From Idiomarina sp. MD25a (lineage in GTDB: Bacteria > Pseudomonadota > Gammaproteobacteria > Enterobacterales > Alteromonadaceae), in the NCBI RefSeq assembly GCF_001870515.1, contig NZ_MDGT01000004.1, positions 1 to 64,000 of the forward strand: a DNA stretch of 64,000 nucleotides, given 5' to 3'. Both the position numbers and the translations under genes were made by a program. The notes under the pieces are model-generated. The model was not told the origin of the DNA. It did no database searches and saw only the letters and a list, made by a program, of their open reading frames with translations. Positions 27,358 to 35,667 of the stretch are shown here, in pieces. How positions within the stretch are numbered: position 1 is the first letter of the stretch; the number at the start of each line of letters is the position of its first letter.

Positions 27358-27378
27358 ACTTGCGCCAAAGGCGCAAGT
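27358..27378 (-). terminator. GC-rich hairpin at the dipeptidase stop codon (first of two)
   Basis: ACTTGCGCC-AAA-GGCGCAAGT, a perfect 9-bp stem touching the dipeptidase stop codon. It shares the GCGCC-NNN-GGCGC core with the hairpin at 27328-27346, 11 bp away. There is no U-tract. Confidence 0.55.
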
Positions 27379-28574
27379 TACTTCGCGAGGTCTTCCACCT
27401 GCTGCCAGACGCGCATCAAGTTGCCACCCAAAATCATTTTGATTTCTTCGTCGGTGTAACCTCGGTCTAATAGCCCCTGCACCAAATTAGGGTAGCTCGA
27501 CACGTCTTTCAAACCTACAGGTAAAGAATCACCGACACCGTCGTAGTCAGAGCCGATACCAATGTGCTCAACACCAATCAGTGCTTTCACATGGTCAATA
27601 TGGTCCAGTACTTGATCCAGCGTTGCATAGGGGTATGGGTTGTTTTTTTCGATCTCAGCAATACGCTGCTTTGCTTCCTCTGACTCTTCACCATATTGCT
27701 CTTTTACTGCCTCAATACGCTTTTTAAGCATATCGCGGTAACGGTTGGCTTGCTTTGCAACAAACGAAGACCCAAAGTTGATTTGAATGACACCGCCATT
27801 TTTACCAAGCTTTTTCAGCATGTCGTCACTCATGTTGCGTTCAAAACCTGGCGTGTACTGGCGTAAAGACGAATGTGACGCGATAACGGGCGCCTCACTG
27901 ATCTCAATAACTTGATAAAACGCATCATCAGAGATGTGTGAAACATCGACCATAACGCCCATATCATTCATTGCTTTAACGAGCTTCTTACCAAAAGGTG
28001 ATAAACCATCCCATTGGCGACGGATATCGTATGATGAGTCCGAGATATGGTTGGACTGTGAGTGCGCCAACGTAATGTAGCGAATGCCGCGCTTATAGAA
28101 GTGCTCAAGATTGGCCAGATCGCCCTCGATGGGGGTGCCGTTCTCCATTCCCAAGGCAATAGACATTAAGCCTTTTTCGGTGTTTTCTTTCACTTGCTCT
28201 GTCGTATAAGCCATAGCAAACTTGTCAGGCGCTCGACCGACCAGCGCTTCCATACCATCAATTAGCTCGTTCGCAAGTTGGATACTGCCACCACTTTGCT
28301 CGTAGTGCGCAGGAATATAGATTGACATGAATGGAGCATTTAACCCGCCTTCTACCGCTCTCGGGTAATCAAAGTCTCCACCTTGGGTCGCGACCGTCAC
28401 ATCCTCCCACTCGTTATGAATACGATAGGGAACATCGATGTGAGTGTCGATAAGTAAATTTTCTTGCGCTAGCTTGCGTGCTTTTTCGCTAGCGGTATAT
28501 TCTTCAGCAAAACTAGATGTTGCGGTAGCGGCTAGTACCGCTAGTGCTGTCATTGTAATTGTCTTTTTTAACAT
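27378..28574 (-). CDS. Secreted M19 (renal-type) dipeptidase
   Basis: A binuclear zinc dipeptidase of the membrane dipeptidase family, which cleaves a range of dipeptides. The 398-residue product has a signal peptide (1-23, ending SSFA), so it acts in the periplasm. The metal ligands are visible: H45 and D47 in LLIDTHIDVPY, the bridging glutamate in ALGMENGTPIEGD, and histidines in VDVSHISDDAF and IASHSS, plus the aspartate in GIGSDYDGV. It is monocistronic, between the two hairpins and a pair of very small genes. Confidence 0.93.
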   Translation of the reverse strand: MLKKTITMTALAVLAATATSSFAEEYTASEKARKLAQENLLIDTHIDVPYRIHNEWEDVTVATQGGDFDYPRAVEGGLNAPFMSIYIPAHYEQSGGSIQLANELIDGMEALVGRAPDKFAMAYTTEQVKENTEKGLMSIALGMENGTPIEGDLANLEHFYKRGIRYITLAHSQSNHISDSSYDIRRQWDGLSPFGKKLVKAMNDMGVMVDVSHISDDAFYQVIEISEAPVIASHSSLRQYTPGFERNMSDDMLKKLGKNGGVIQINFGSSFVAKQANRYRDMLKKRIEAVKEQYGEESEEAKQRIAEIEKNNPYPYATLDQVLDHIDHVKALIGVEHIGIGSDYDGVGDSLPVGLKDVSSYPNLVQGLLDRGYTDEEIKMILGGNLMRVWQQVEDLAK

Positions 28575-28624
28575 GCAAGTTCCTTAACACAACCAAAACA
28601 AAGAACTAGCAGATTAGCAAAACT

Positions 28625-28735
28625 TTAACCCTGACGCACTAGCGATGAACTCGCGGCAGTCACTGCACCGATGATAACTGTGCCTAACACCGGTGCAATT
28701 AACCAAACTAACCACCAATGAGTAAGATAGGCCAT
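28625..28735 (-). CDS. Small membrane protein of 36 residues
   Basis: Not recognised as a named family. The product begins MAYLTHWWLVWLIAPVLG and continues TVIIGAVTAASSS, ending LVRQG. A single hydrophobic segment (about residues 4-30) is followed by a short positive tail, so it is likely a one-span inner-membrane protein. It starts 5 nt after the stop of the 88-residue secreted protein gene on the same strand, with GCGAG overlapping that stop, so translation is probably coupled. Whether it is expressed is unknown. Confidence 0.55.
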   Translation of the reverse strand: MAYLTHWWLVWLIAPVLGTVIIGAVTAASSSLVRQG

Positions 28736-28740
28736 GGTGG

Positions 28741-29007
28741 TTACTCGCTCTTGTTGTCGTCGTTCGACTCAACTGCGTCGTCATTGGACTCAACTGAAGC
28801 AAGTGCCTCTTCGCTAAACAATTCGGTCTCTATCTCTTGTAATGTAGATACCATCGCGTCCTTAGAGGCTTGCCATAGTGATTCAGAGAATGAGCTAATT
28901 TCAGTTTGAATAGCGCTACGGATGCTACTCTCTTGGCTATCTTGCGCCATTGCAGGTACTGAGCTTAATGCGGCAACAGCTGACAAAGTAATGATTAATT
29001 TTTTCAT
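28741..29007 (-). CDS. Small secreted acidic protein, function unknown
   Basis: The 88-residue product has a clear signal peptide (MKKLIITLSAVAALSSVPAM, cleavage after AMA). The mature part is a predicted helix (about 25-70; IRSAIQTEISSFSESLWQAS) followed by a low-complexity acidic tail containing two similar ESNDD units. AAGGAG lies 8 nt before the ATG. The 36-residue membrane protein gene follows 5 nt downstream. No named family was recognised. Confidence 0.8.
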   Translation of the reverse strand: MKKLIITLSAVAALSSVPAMAQDSQESSIRSAIQTEISSFSESLWQASKDAMVSTLQEIETELFSEEALASVESNDDAVESNDDNKSE

Positions 29008-29197
29008 GGTTGTGCTCCTTTGAAGGTAACGTACTAATTAAGTCGCTATTACTCTTTCAAAGGTTGTGCCAACTCTTAAAAAGTTATAACTGTTTGTTTT
29101 TAAATAACTTTATTAAACGTTCAATTCAGCACCGTTTTTTGAGGTGGTGAAAAAATTACACAGTTTTACAAAACACGCTAACTTTTAGCTAATATCA

Positions 29198-30193
29198 CTA
29201 CTGAATATCGGCGAGCCGCAACGCACTATTTTGTCGGAACTCAAGTGCTCCTTCTATGAGCGTTTCAGCATCACTAGCGCGAGGACCTTTTATACTGAGA
29301 TACTGACGCCATTTTTTGCCCCCAGGCTGGCCCTGAAATAAGCCCAACATATGGCGAACAACATGCCATGCGCGTCCTCCCTCAGCGATGTGCTGACGAA
29401 TATAAGGGATCATCTGACGTGCGATGTTGTCGCGCTCTATGATTACAGGCTGAGATGTATAGAGCGTCTCAAGTTCAGTTAATAGCCAAGGGTTTTGGTA
29501 GGCCTCACGACCTATCATAACACTATCAACATGCTGTAAGTGCGCCTTGCTCTCGGCCAGCGTCTTAATGCCACCATTGATCGCAATGGGTAAATCACCG
29601 TACCGTTGCTTAGCGCGATAAACTCGGTCATATTGTAGCGGAGGTATTTCTCGATTTTCCTTCGGACTTAACCCATTAAGCCAAGCCTTGCGCGCATGCA
29701 GCGTTAACTGGTCAACGCCCGCATCTACGCACGCGTCCAGAAATTGATATAAAAAGTCATCGCTGTCGTGCTCATCGATGCCGAGGCGGGTCTTAACCGT
29801 CACTGGAATGTCTACTTCGGATTTCATCGCTTTAATGCAATCACTGACTAATTTCGGTTGCGCCATCAAGCATGCACCAAAGCTGCCATTTTGTACCCGG
29901 TCGGACGGACACCCGACATTAATATTGACTTCATCGTAGCCCCTTGCTTGAGCTTGCGCGGCACACTTCGACATTGCCCCCGGATCGGCACCACCTAACT
30001 GCAATGCAACCGGATGCTCTTCGTCATTGTAAGCCAAGAAGTCTTGTTGCCCGTAAATAATCGCTCCCGTCGTAACCATGTCGGTATATAACAAAGTACT
30101 CGGACTCAATAGACGGTGAAAATAGCGACAATGGCGATCCGTCCAATCCAGCATCGGGGCGACTGAGGCAAAATGTGGGTATAGCTTTGACAA
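29198..30193 (-). CDS. dusA: tRNA-dihydrouridine(20/20a) synthase DusA
   Basis: An FMN enzyme that reduces uridine 20/20a in the tRNA D-loop. The 331-residue product matches DusA. It starts with the TIM-barrel opening SVAPMLDWTDRHCRYFHRLL, and has NINVGCPSDRVQNGSFGACL with the catalytic cysteine, plus the GGIKTL phosphate-binding region. It is divergent from zur. Confidence 0.97.
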   Translation of the reverse strand: MSKLYPHFASVAPMLDWTDRHCRYFHRLLSPSTLLYTDMVTTGAIIYGQQDFLAYNDEEHPVALQLGGADPGAMSKCAAQAQARGYDEVNINVGCPSDRVQNGSFGACLMAQPKLVSDCIKAMKSEVDIPVTVKTRLGIDEHDSDDFLYQFLDACVDAGVDQLTLHARKAWLNGLSPKENREIPPLQYDRVYRAKQRYGDLPIAINGGIKTLAESKAHLQHVDSVMIGREAYQNPWLLTELETLYTSQPVIIERDNIARQMIPYIRQHIAEGGRAWHVVRHMLGLFQGQPGGKKWRQYLSIKGPRASDAETLIEGALEFRQNSALRLADIQ

Positions 30194-30404
30194 CGAAAAC
30201 TCCTGTGCCTTACCGGCAATAACTGTAACGACTCGACGGGATGTATGAGGTGTTATTATACCTGTTTTGCGCGATTCAGAACACCACGTTAGTTCCGTAA
30301 TAGGATGATATGATTTACACTTTATTGGAGACGATTATTGGGTCGAGCATTGCTTGGCGAACAAATCTAATTAAAATCGAAGCCAGCAGATGAAAAGGTC
30401 ACAT

Positions 30405-30845
30405 ATGGGAACTATCGAAACAGAGCGTTTAATTACCAAGGCTGAAAAACTGTGCCAACAACGAGGCGCTCGACTCACATCGACGCGTAGAGAAGTATTT
30501 CGCATACTGGCAGCCCAGAGCGGAGCCGTTGGCGCTTACGACCTCCTTGATATGTTAAAAGGCTCCGTTCCTAATGCAAAGCCGCCGACAATATATCGAG
30601 CGCTCGACTTTCTACAAGAGCAAGGCTTTGTTCATAAGATCACTTCATCGAATAGTTTTGTTCTTTGCTCGCATTTTGAGCACCAACATCCGGTACAAAT
30701 GTTAATTTGTGATCGCTGTGGTGATGTACAGGAAATTCACTCTGAAGGAGTTTACTCTGAACTACAGTCACAGGCTGAAGATCAGGGATTCCTGGTAAAA
30801 GAGCAAACAATAGAAGCACATGGTTTATGTGCTAAATGCCATTAG
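30405..30845 (+). CDS. zur: Zinc uptake regulator Zur (Fur family)
   Basis: A zinc-sensing repressor. I prefer the ATG at 30405 (MGTIETERLI), which has AAAAGG 6 nt upstream; an in-frame ATG at 30390 lacks a good site. The product has a winged-helix DNA-binding domain (about 1-85; RLTSTRREVFRILAAQSGAV) and the structural zinc cysteine pairs LICDRCGD and HGLCAKC. The IEAHGLCAKC ending is characteristic of Zur and not of Fur. It is somewhat shorter than E. coli Zur. The zinc-binding rpmJ at 4436 is a typical member of the wider zinc economy. It lies 27 nt upstream of the M1 peptidase gene. Confidence 0.88.
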   Translation: MGTIETERLITKAEKLCQQRGARLTSTRREVFRILAAQSGAVGAYDLLDMLKGSVPNAKPPTIYRALDFLQEQGFVHKITSSNSFVLCSHFEHQHPVQMLICDRCGDVQEIHSEGVYSELQSQAEDQGFLVKEQTIEAHGLCAKCH

Positions 30846-30872
30846 TCCTTACTATAACAACAGGAAATACCA

Positions 30873-33218
30873 ATGAAGTTAACTCACCTCCTTGGTGTAG
30901 CTGTCGCGAGCATGGCGGTCTCTCAGGCCATCAATGCGCAAGCGTTCGACGACAAGTTTCGCCAGTTGAATGACGACAAATACCGTTCTCCTAACATTTA
31001 CAGAACCGCCTCAGGTGCCCCAGGTCACGGTTATTGGCAGCAACAAGCGGATTACGACATTCAAGTTACTTTGAATGACGAAAATCAAAGCATCAATGCC
31101 CGTAGCACCATTACCTACACTAACAACTCACCCGATACATTACGTTACATTTGGGTACAGCTGGACCAGAACCGATTTAAGAAAGACTCTATCGGTCCGC
31201 AAGCTTCAGCTTCCAGCGCAGAGCGAATGAAGAAAGTCAGCTTTAGCCAAATGGAAACGATGATGACTCAAGAAGAGTTTCCAGCGGGCTATACTATTAC
31301 TGACGTCTCGGACCCTCGCGGCGAACAGATGGACTACATCATTAACGACACCATGATGCGTATTGATTTAGATAAGCCGCTTAAGTCAGGTGAATCGATT
31401 GAATTCAACATTGGCTGGAAATTTAATATCATCGAAGCCGATGTACTTGGCGGTCGCGGTGGTTACGAGTACTTTGAAGATGATGGTAACTACCTATACG
31501 AAATGGCACAGTGGTTCCCACGTGTGGCAGCCTACTATGATGCCGAGGGCTGGCAAAACAAGCAGTTCATGGGACGCGGCGAGTTCACCTTAGAATTTGG
31601 TAACTATGAGGTTGCAATCACCGTACCGGCAGACCATATTGTTGCGGCTACAGGTACCTTGCAAAACCCAGATGACGTGCTAACCGACGAACAACAAGAG
31701 CGTCTAGAACAAGCTGAAACAGCTGATAAGCCAGTTAAGATCGTCACTCAAGAAGAAGCGCTTGAGAACGAAAAAGAAGGCACTTCTGAAACCAAAACCT
31801 GGGTTTTCAAAGCCGACAATGTTCGTGATTTCGCGTGGGCTTCATCACGTAAGTTTATCTGGGACGCACAAGGTTTTGATAATGGCGAAAGCGATGTTTT
31901 AGCCATGTCCTACTACCCTGAAGAAGGTAACCCTCTTTGGGAGCGCTACTCGACAGCTTCAATTATTCACACAATTGAACACTATAATAAATACAGTTTC
32001 GCTTACCCATACCCTGTCGCTATCTCGGTCAATGGTCCTGTTGGTGGTATGGAATATCCCATGCTTACCTTTAATGGTCCACGTCCATACGTTGACGAAG
32101 ACAGTGGCGAAAAGTACTACTCAAAACGCACTAAATACGGGTTAATCTCTGTCATCATCCATGAAATCGGTCACTCTTACTTCCCGATGATCGTTAACTC
32201 TGACGAGCGTCAGTGGACATGGATGGATGAAGGGTTAAACACCTATCTGCAATTCCTCGCTGAACAAGCCTGGGAAGATGATTACCCTTCATGGCGCGGC
32301 GAAGCACGTAATATCACAGGTTACATGGCGAGCCAGAATCAAATGCCAATTATGACCAACTCAGAATCGATTCTGCAGTTCGGCAACAATGCCTACGGTA
32401 AGCCAGCTACTGCGCTCAATATCTTGCGTGAAACCATTGTTGGCCGTGAATTGTTTGACTTTGCATTCCGTGAATACTCACGTCGCTGGAAATTCAAACG
32501 CCCCACCCCAGAAGATTTCTTCCGCACCTTGGAAGATGCTTCAGGCGTTGATCTCGACTGGTTTATTCGTGGCTGGTTCTACACCACTGACCACGTAGAT
32601 ATCTCGCTCGACAAAGTAAACCTGCTAACCGTCAATACTCAAGATCCAGAAGTCGAAAAGGCTTGGAAGAAAGAAGTTGACCAGCAAGATCCAAAATCTA
32701 TCACTGCGATTCGCAATGAAGATATGGTCAAGAAGATTGCTCAACAAGAACACCTTCGTGACTTCTACAACGAGAATGACGAGTACACTGTCACCAACGC
32801 TGACCGTAACGAGTACAAACAGTTACTCGACGGCTTGGATGACGAACAGAAAGAGATGCTGAAAAACGGCAAAAATTTCTATGTACTCGACTTTAGTAAT
32901 AAAGGCGGCTTGGTCATGCCTATTTTGCTAGACCTTCATTTCGCTGATGGCACTAAAGAGCACGTACGCATCCCTGCGGAAATCTGGCGCCGTTCACCTG
33001 AGCACGTAAGTAAACTGCTGATTCGTGACAAAAAGATCGATCAGGTAGTGGTAGACCCGTATTGGGAAACAGCAGATACCGATACTTCAAACAACTATTG
33101 GCCTGCTCGTGCTGTCCCATCACGCATTGAACTGTATAAGCGCGACCATGGCGATGACAGCATGATGGAGCGCTATAATGAGGAATTAGACACGGATGAT
33201 AAAAACGCTGAAGAGTAA
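30873..33218 (+). CDS. Secreted M1 family zinc metallopeptidase
   Basis: The 781-residue product has a signal peptide (1-22, ending AINA) and an aminopeptidase-like N-terminal beta domain. The M1 active site is complete: H430 and E431 of HEIGH, H434, and E453 in WMDEGLNTYLQ, fitting HEXXH-X18-E. The exopeptidase-type motif GGMEYP is present at about 394. A helical C-terminal part with charged linkers follows. It probably degrades peptides in the periplasm. It follows zur and overlaps the next gene by 23 nt, so the two are translationally linked. Confidence 0.92.
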   Translation: MKLTHLLGVAVASMAVSQAINAQAFDDKFRQLNDDKYRSPNIYRTASGAPGHGYWQQQADYDIQVTLNDENQSINARSTITYTNNSPDTLRYIWVQLDQNRFKKDSIGPQASASSAERMKKVSFSQMETMMTQEEFPAGYTITDVSDPRGEQMDYIINDTMMRIDLDKPLKSGESIEFNIGWKFNIIEADVLGGRGGYEYFEDDGNYLYEMAQWFPRVAAYYDAEGWQNKQFMGRGEFTLEFGNYEVAITVPADHIVAATGTLQNPDDVLTDEQQERLEQAETADKPVKIVTQEEALENEKEGTSETKTWVFKADNVRDFAWASSRKFIWDAQGFDNGESDVLAMSYYPEEGNPLWERYSTASIIHTIEHYNKYSFAYPYPVAISVNGPVGGMEYPMLTFNGPRPYVDEDSGEKYYSKRTKYGLISVIIHEIGHSYFPMIVNSDERQWTWMDEGLNTYLQFLAEQAWEDDYPSWRGEARNITGYMASQNQMPIMTNSESILQFGNNAYGKPATALNILRETIVGRELFDFAFREYSRRWKFKRPTPEDFFRTLEDASGVDLDWFIRGWFYTTDHVDISLDKVNLLTVNTQDPEVEKAWKKEVDQQDPKSITAIRNEDMVKKIAQQEHLRDFYNENDEYTVTNADRNEYKQLLDGLDDEQKEMLKNGKNFYVLDFSNKGGLVMPILLDLHFADGTKEHVRIPAEIWRRSPEHVSKLLIRDKKIDQVVVDPYWETADTDTSNNYWPARAVPSRIELYKRDHGDDSMMERYNEELDTDDKNAEE

Positions 33219-33717
33219 TATTTCGCGTTCTATTATCGGTTTAATCGCCTCTTGTGCGCTGCTACCCCCGGTAGCAGCGCACAAATATTTTTTTGGTTTA
33301 ACCGATGTTAGTTGGAACGCCCATACTGGCAATATCGAAGTTGTACATCAATACACACTACACGACGTTGAACTCGCTATCGGCCGTTTTTACGATGAAC
33401 CTTTCAGAATTGACCAGCCTGATGCTGACCAGCGGGTCAAAGAGTGGATACGAGCTCGCTTCGTGATGAAGGATACTTCGGGTCGTGCCCTTAATCTTGA
33501 TTGGGTTGGTCTAGAAGCCGACTTTCAAAACCTGTGGATCTATCAAGAAAAATCTCACACAAAAACGGATTTTTGTAATTGGAAAATAACAAACCGTGTT
33601 ATGCTTTCGACGTACCCGGCTCAAGTTAACACTGTTAATGTGAAAAGTGATGAATTAACGCGTGGCGTTACACTCAACGAGCAGCGTGATACAAAAGAAA
33701 TTAATTGCGGTGAATAA
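33196..33717 (+). CDS. DUF6702-like secreted protein
   Basis: The 173-residue product starts with a signal-like segment (about 1-28, ending PPVAA) and resembles the DUF6702 family of small exported proteins that often accompany M1 peptidases: HKYFFGLTDVSWNAHTGNIE and a beta-rich remainder with VVHQYTLHDVELAI. The family function is unknown. It overlaps the M1 peptidase stop by 23 nt. Family assignment is from recall of the sequence pattern. Confidence 0.7.
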   Translation: MIKTLKSNISRSIIGLIASCALLPPVAAHKYFFGLTDVSWNAHTGNIEVVHQYTLHDVELAIGRFYDEPFRIDQPDADQRVKEWIRARFVMKDTSGRALNLDWVGLEADFQNLWIYQEKSHTKTDFCNWKITNRVMLSTYPAQVNTVNVKSDELTRGVTLNEQRDTKEINCGE

Positions 33718-33730
33718 AAGGTAATTATTT

Positions 33731-34204
33731 ATGGACGCAGAGTTCGTGAATCCATTTTTGAACGCCCTCCAAAACGTGCTCTCGATGATGGCTCAGATGG
33801 AGCTCAAACCAGGCAAGCCTCAAATTAAAAAGGATGAATATGCGCGGGGCGACGTCTCTGGCATTATCGGGATGGTGGGGCCTCAGGTTAAAGGTTCATT
33901 CTCAATATCCTTCGAAGAGAATTTGGCATGTGAAATCATGCACAAAATGCTTGGGGAATTGCCCGACTCAGTGGATGAAGAAGTCTGTGACATGGTTGGC
34001 GAAATTACCAATATGGTCACAGGTGGAGCCAAAAAAGAGCTTGCTGAGCGTGGGTTTGATTTTGATATGGCCACGCCTATTGTTGTATCTGGCAAAGACC
34101 ATACTATTTCTCACAAGTCGGAAGGCGCTAAACTCATTATGCCTTTCAACCATGTGGCAGGTAAGGCTTACATCGAAATTTGCTTCGACAAGTTGAGAGC
34201 CTAG
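33731..34204 (+). CDS. CheX-like chemotaxis phosphatase-family protein
   Basis: The 157-residue product belongs to the CheX/CheC/FliY group. The phosphatase-type motif EXXN is seen in VGEITNMVTGGAKKELAERG, preceded by DEEVCDMV. CheX in other bacteria dephosphorylates CheY. No other chemotaxis gene is nearby, so it may serve another receiver protein. It follows the DUF6702-like gene by 13 nt with a weak AAAAGG site, and faces dnaB. Confidence 0.82.
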   Translation: MDAEFVNPFLNALQNVLSMMAQMELKPGKPQIKKDEYARGDVSGIIGMVGPQVKGSFSISFEENLACEIMHKMLGELPDSVDEEVCDMVGEITNMVTGGAKKELAERGFDFDMATPIVVSGKDHTISHKSEGAKLIMPFNHVAGKAYIEICFDKLRA

Positions 34205-34220
34205 TTCATACTAAGCTCTC
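34195..34220. terminator. Weak hairpin between convergent cheX-like gene and dnaB
   Basis: GAGAGC, a partly paired interior (TAG/CTA), then GCTCTC. It overlaps the end of the cheX-like gene. No U-tract is visible, so its role is uncertain. Confidence 0.35.
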
Positions 34221-34229
34221 ACTTCCCAT

Positions 34230-35624
34230 CTAATAGCGTTCATCGTCCGCTGCACGTGCAAAGTTGTCGAATCTTGATAAATGTCCATGGAATTTAAGTT
34301 CAACCTTACCGATTGGCCCATTCCGCTGCTTACCAATGATAATCTCAGCCAAGCCTTTTTCTGCGCTATCAGGGTGATAAACTTCGTCACGATAAATAAA
34401 CATAATGACGTCGGCATCCTGCTCAATCGAGCCTGACTCTCGTAAGTCCGAGTTTACTGGACGTTTATCTGAGCGTTGCTCGAGTGAACGGTTAAGCTGC
34501 GAAAGCGCAACAACGGGCACGCTTAATTCCTTCGCTAGTGATTTGAGTGAGCGAGAAATTTCCGCAATTTCTAGCGTCCGGTTTTCTGACATCCCAGGAA
34601 CTGTCATTAACTGCAGGTAGTCGACCATGATCATTGATAAGCCACCATGGTCTCGTGCGACACGACGTGCCCGTGAACGCACTTCAGTCGGTGTTAAGCC
34701 AGACGAATCATCAATATAAAGATTGTTTTTATCGTTCAGAATATTCATCACCGATGCAATCCGAGCCCAATCGTCATCTTCCAGACGCCCTGTTCTAACG
34801 CGGTTCTGGTCAACGCGACTCAGTGAAGCCAACATACGCATCATAATCTGTTCAGATGGCATCTCTAAGCTGAACACCAACACTGGCTTTTCTTCATTCA
34901 TCGCCACATTTTCAGCCAGGTTCATCGCAAAGGTAGTTTTACCCATAGATGGTCGAGCGGCTACGATAATCAGGTCGGAAGGCTGTAAACCTGCTGTCAT
35001 CTGATCTAAATCGTGAAAGCCCGTTGAAGTCCCGGTGACACCATTATGGTTTTTGATGTTGCTAAGGGTTTCAATTTTCTCAATCGTTTTGGCCAATATA
35101 TCACTAACACCTTTCGGCCCTTCGGTCGCGCTGGTGCGCTTTTCAGCAATACGGAATACTTTACTTTCTGCTTCATCAAGTAGCTGTTGGCTAGTTCGGC
35201 CTTGAGTGTCATAGCCTGACTCAGCGATGTCATTGGCTGCGGCAATCATTTCTCTGAGCACCGCACGCTCTCGAACAATATTGGCATAAGCGACAATATT
35301 GGCTGCACTCGGTGTATTTTTCGAGATTTCACCTAGGTACGCAAAGCCCCCCACGGCGTCGAGCTCAGTATTCGCCTCTAGCTCCTCAGAAACAGTCACT
35401 AAGTCCATTGGTTGACTGCTATCAGCGAGGGACTGCATGGCAGTAAAAATCAGGCGATGCGCTCGGTGATAAAAATCTTGTGCGATAATGAGCCCAGACA
35501 CTTTATCCCAAGCATCATTATCTAACATCAAACCACCTAATACAGATTGTTCGGCTTCGATCGAATGAGGCGCTGAACGCAGCGCCTCAATCGACTTATC
35601 TCTTTGCTTATTTTTTTCGGCCAT
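34230..35624 (-). CDS. dnaB: Replicative DNA helicase DnaB
   Basis: The hexameric helicase that unwinds DNA ahead of the replication fork. The 464-residue product has the N-terminal primase-binding domain (about 15-120; APHSIEAEQSVLGGLMLDND) and a RecA-like C-terminal domain. There the Walker A is ARPSMGKTTFAMN and the Walker B MIMVDYLQLM, followed by the arginine-bearing PVNSDLRESGSIEQDADVIM. It has no intein. It is convergent with the cheX-like gene and 43 nt downstream of the DUF4097 gene. Confidence 0.99.
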   Translation of the reverse strand: MAEKNKQRDKSIEALRSAPHSIEAEQSVLGGLMLDNDAWDKVSGLIIAQDFYHRAHRLIFTAMQSLADSSQPMDLVTVSEELEANTELDAVGGFAYLGEISKNTPSAANIVAYANIVRERAVLREMIAAANDIAESGYDTQGRTSQQLLDEAESKVFRIAEKRTSATEGPKGVSDILAKTIEKIETLSNIKNHNGVTGTSTGFHDLDQMTAGLQPSDLIIVAARPSMGKTTFAMNLAENVAMNEEKPVLVFSLEMPSEQIMMRMLASLSRVDQNRVRTGRLEDDDWARIASVMNILNDKNNLYIDDSSGLTPTEVRSRARRVARDHGGLSMIMVDYLQLMTVPGMSENRTLEIAEISRSLKSLAKELSVPVVALSQLNRSLEQRSDKRPVNSDLRESGSIEQDADVIMFIYRDEVYHPDSAEKGLAEIIIGKQRNGPIGKVELKFHGHLSRFDNFARAADDERY

Positions 35625-35667
35625 TGTTGAGGTCTCTGAACACTCCCTAATGGTCGCTACTATATCG

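Noticed and set aside
33968-34153. Antisense frames across the cheX-like gene
   Set aside because: Shadow frames of a gene with a recognisable EXXN motif.
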